64,000 nucleotides of DNA. Source: Pseudorhodoplanes sp. (GTDB lineage: Bacteria > Pseudomonadota > Alphaproteobacteria > Rhizobiales > Xanthobacteraceae). The position numbers and the translations under genes are program-made. Where the stretch lies: the NCBI GenBank assembly GCA_032027085.1, contig JAVSMS010000001.1, positions 3,883,730 to 3,947,729 of the forward strand, given 5' to 3'. Shown one piece after another: positions 63,757 through 64,000 of the stretch. The number at the start of each line of letters is the position of its first letter. Within the stretch, counting starts at the first letter, position 1. Under the pieces are notes generated by a model. It was not told where the DNA came from and made no database searches. It saw only the letters and a list, made by a program, of their open reading frames with translations.

Positions 63757-64000
63757 TTATTCTGCGGCGCGCAGCTCCGCGCGCACGTCGTCGAGGATAT
63801 CCTTCAGTTTGCTGCCGTCGAGGCGTGCAATATCGTCCTGGTACTTCAGCAGGACGCCGAGCGTATCCGACACCGTGGCGGGATCGAGCGCGACAACATC
63901 GAGTTCGGACAAGGCGGACGCCCAATCCAATGTCTCGGCGACACCGGGCGACTTGAACAGATCCTCGCGCCGCAGCTTCTGCACAAAATGTACGATTTCC
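63757..64000 (-). CDS. coxD: CoxD-type AAA+ ATPase, C-terminal part only
   Basis: The last 80 or so residues of a MoxR/CoxD AAA+ protein, cut by the window end: E-D-L-F-K-S-P-G-V-A-E-T-L-D-W-A-S-A-L and the acidic C-terminal helix are the usual tail. Its stop codon is two bases before the CoxE start, so the two are one transcript. The Walker motifs lie outside the window. Confidence 0.85.
   Translation of the reverse strand, partial: EIVHFVQKLRREDLFKSPGVAETLDWASALSELDVVALDPATVSDTLGVLLKYQDDIARLDGSKLKDILDDVRAELRAAE

Overview
The window is a stretch of GC-rich chromosome from an alphaproteobacterium, most likely of the order Hyphomicrobiales (Rhizobiales) near the Bradyrhizobium/Xanthobacteraceae group. 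This rests on recognisable family types (Usg, DUF3126, PAS_5, the BTLCP transglutaminase-like peptidase, BcsS, a CHCC zinc-finger protein, a CIRCE-controlled groESL) and on palindromic intergenic repeats of the kind common in that group. No phage, plasmid, CRISPR or insertion-sequence genes were seen. Assignments come from reading translated sequence and motifs; no database search was run.

Layout. 1-15.3 kb: mixed housekeeping and signalling genes (partial patatin lipase, CBS-domain protein, rhomboid protease, PAS, PilZ, BTLCP, gamma-carbonic anhydrase, cysE, two alpha/beta hydrolases, a DUF1801 pair, FAD monooxygenase, short methionine synthase). 15.3-18.4 kb: copper efflux locus, with a CsoR-type repressor and a DUF488 gene facing a CopA-type ATPase across a palindromic operator. 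18.7-24.1 kb: AMP nucleosidase, a lipoprotein, tRNA-Leu(UAA), a xanthine/guanine phosphoribosyltransferase, an exported intradiol dioxygenase-like protein, a phosphatase and a CinA-type domain protein. 24.3-32.0 kb: the most distinctive locus, containing a circularly permuted ATP-grasp protein, an alpha-E protein, a transglutaminase-like protein and an Anbu proteasome-type peptidase. It is split by an inverted pair encoding a 659-aa secreted protein of unknown function and an AraC regulator.

32.1-40 kb: GGDEF-EAL protein, SDR, nucleoside-type transporter, Usg and groES-groEL. The groEL tail and its terminator are present twice, flanking three perfect palindromes. 40-48 kb: thioesterase, small secreted proteins including a methionine-rich peptidoglycan-binding protein, an FAD oxidoreductase, DUF1254 and GNAT proteins, a wrecked outer-membrane porin remnant and a DUF72 gene. 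48.4-52 kb: a copper-acquisition-like operon (DUF2946, TonB-dependent receptor, and a fused DUF1775-PCuAC protein). 52-59.8 kb: a Popeye-like cyclic-nucleotide-binding membrane protein with DUF488, a divergent MFS/AraC pair, an orphan BcsS and a four-gene TetR-controlled ABC-2 efflux operon whose genes all overlap by 4 bp. 59.9-64 kb: accessory genes for a molybdenum hydroxylase of the CO-dehydrogenase/xanthine-dehydrogenase type (MoeA-like/MobA-like fusion, XdhC split in two, CoxE, partial CoxD). The structural genes are not in the window.

Two themes link separate regions: copper handling (efflux at 16 kb, possible methionine-rich binder at 41.5 kb, import at 49-52 kb) and peptide or protein modification and turnover (Anbu locus, rhomboid, GroESL).
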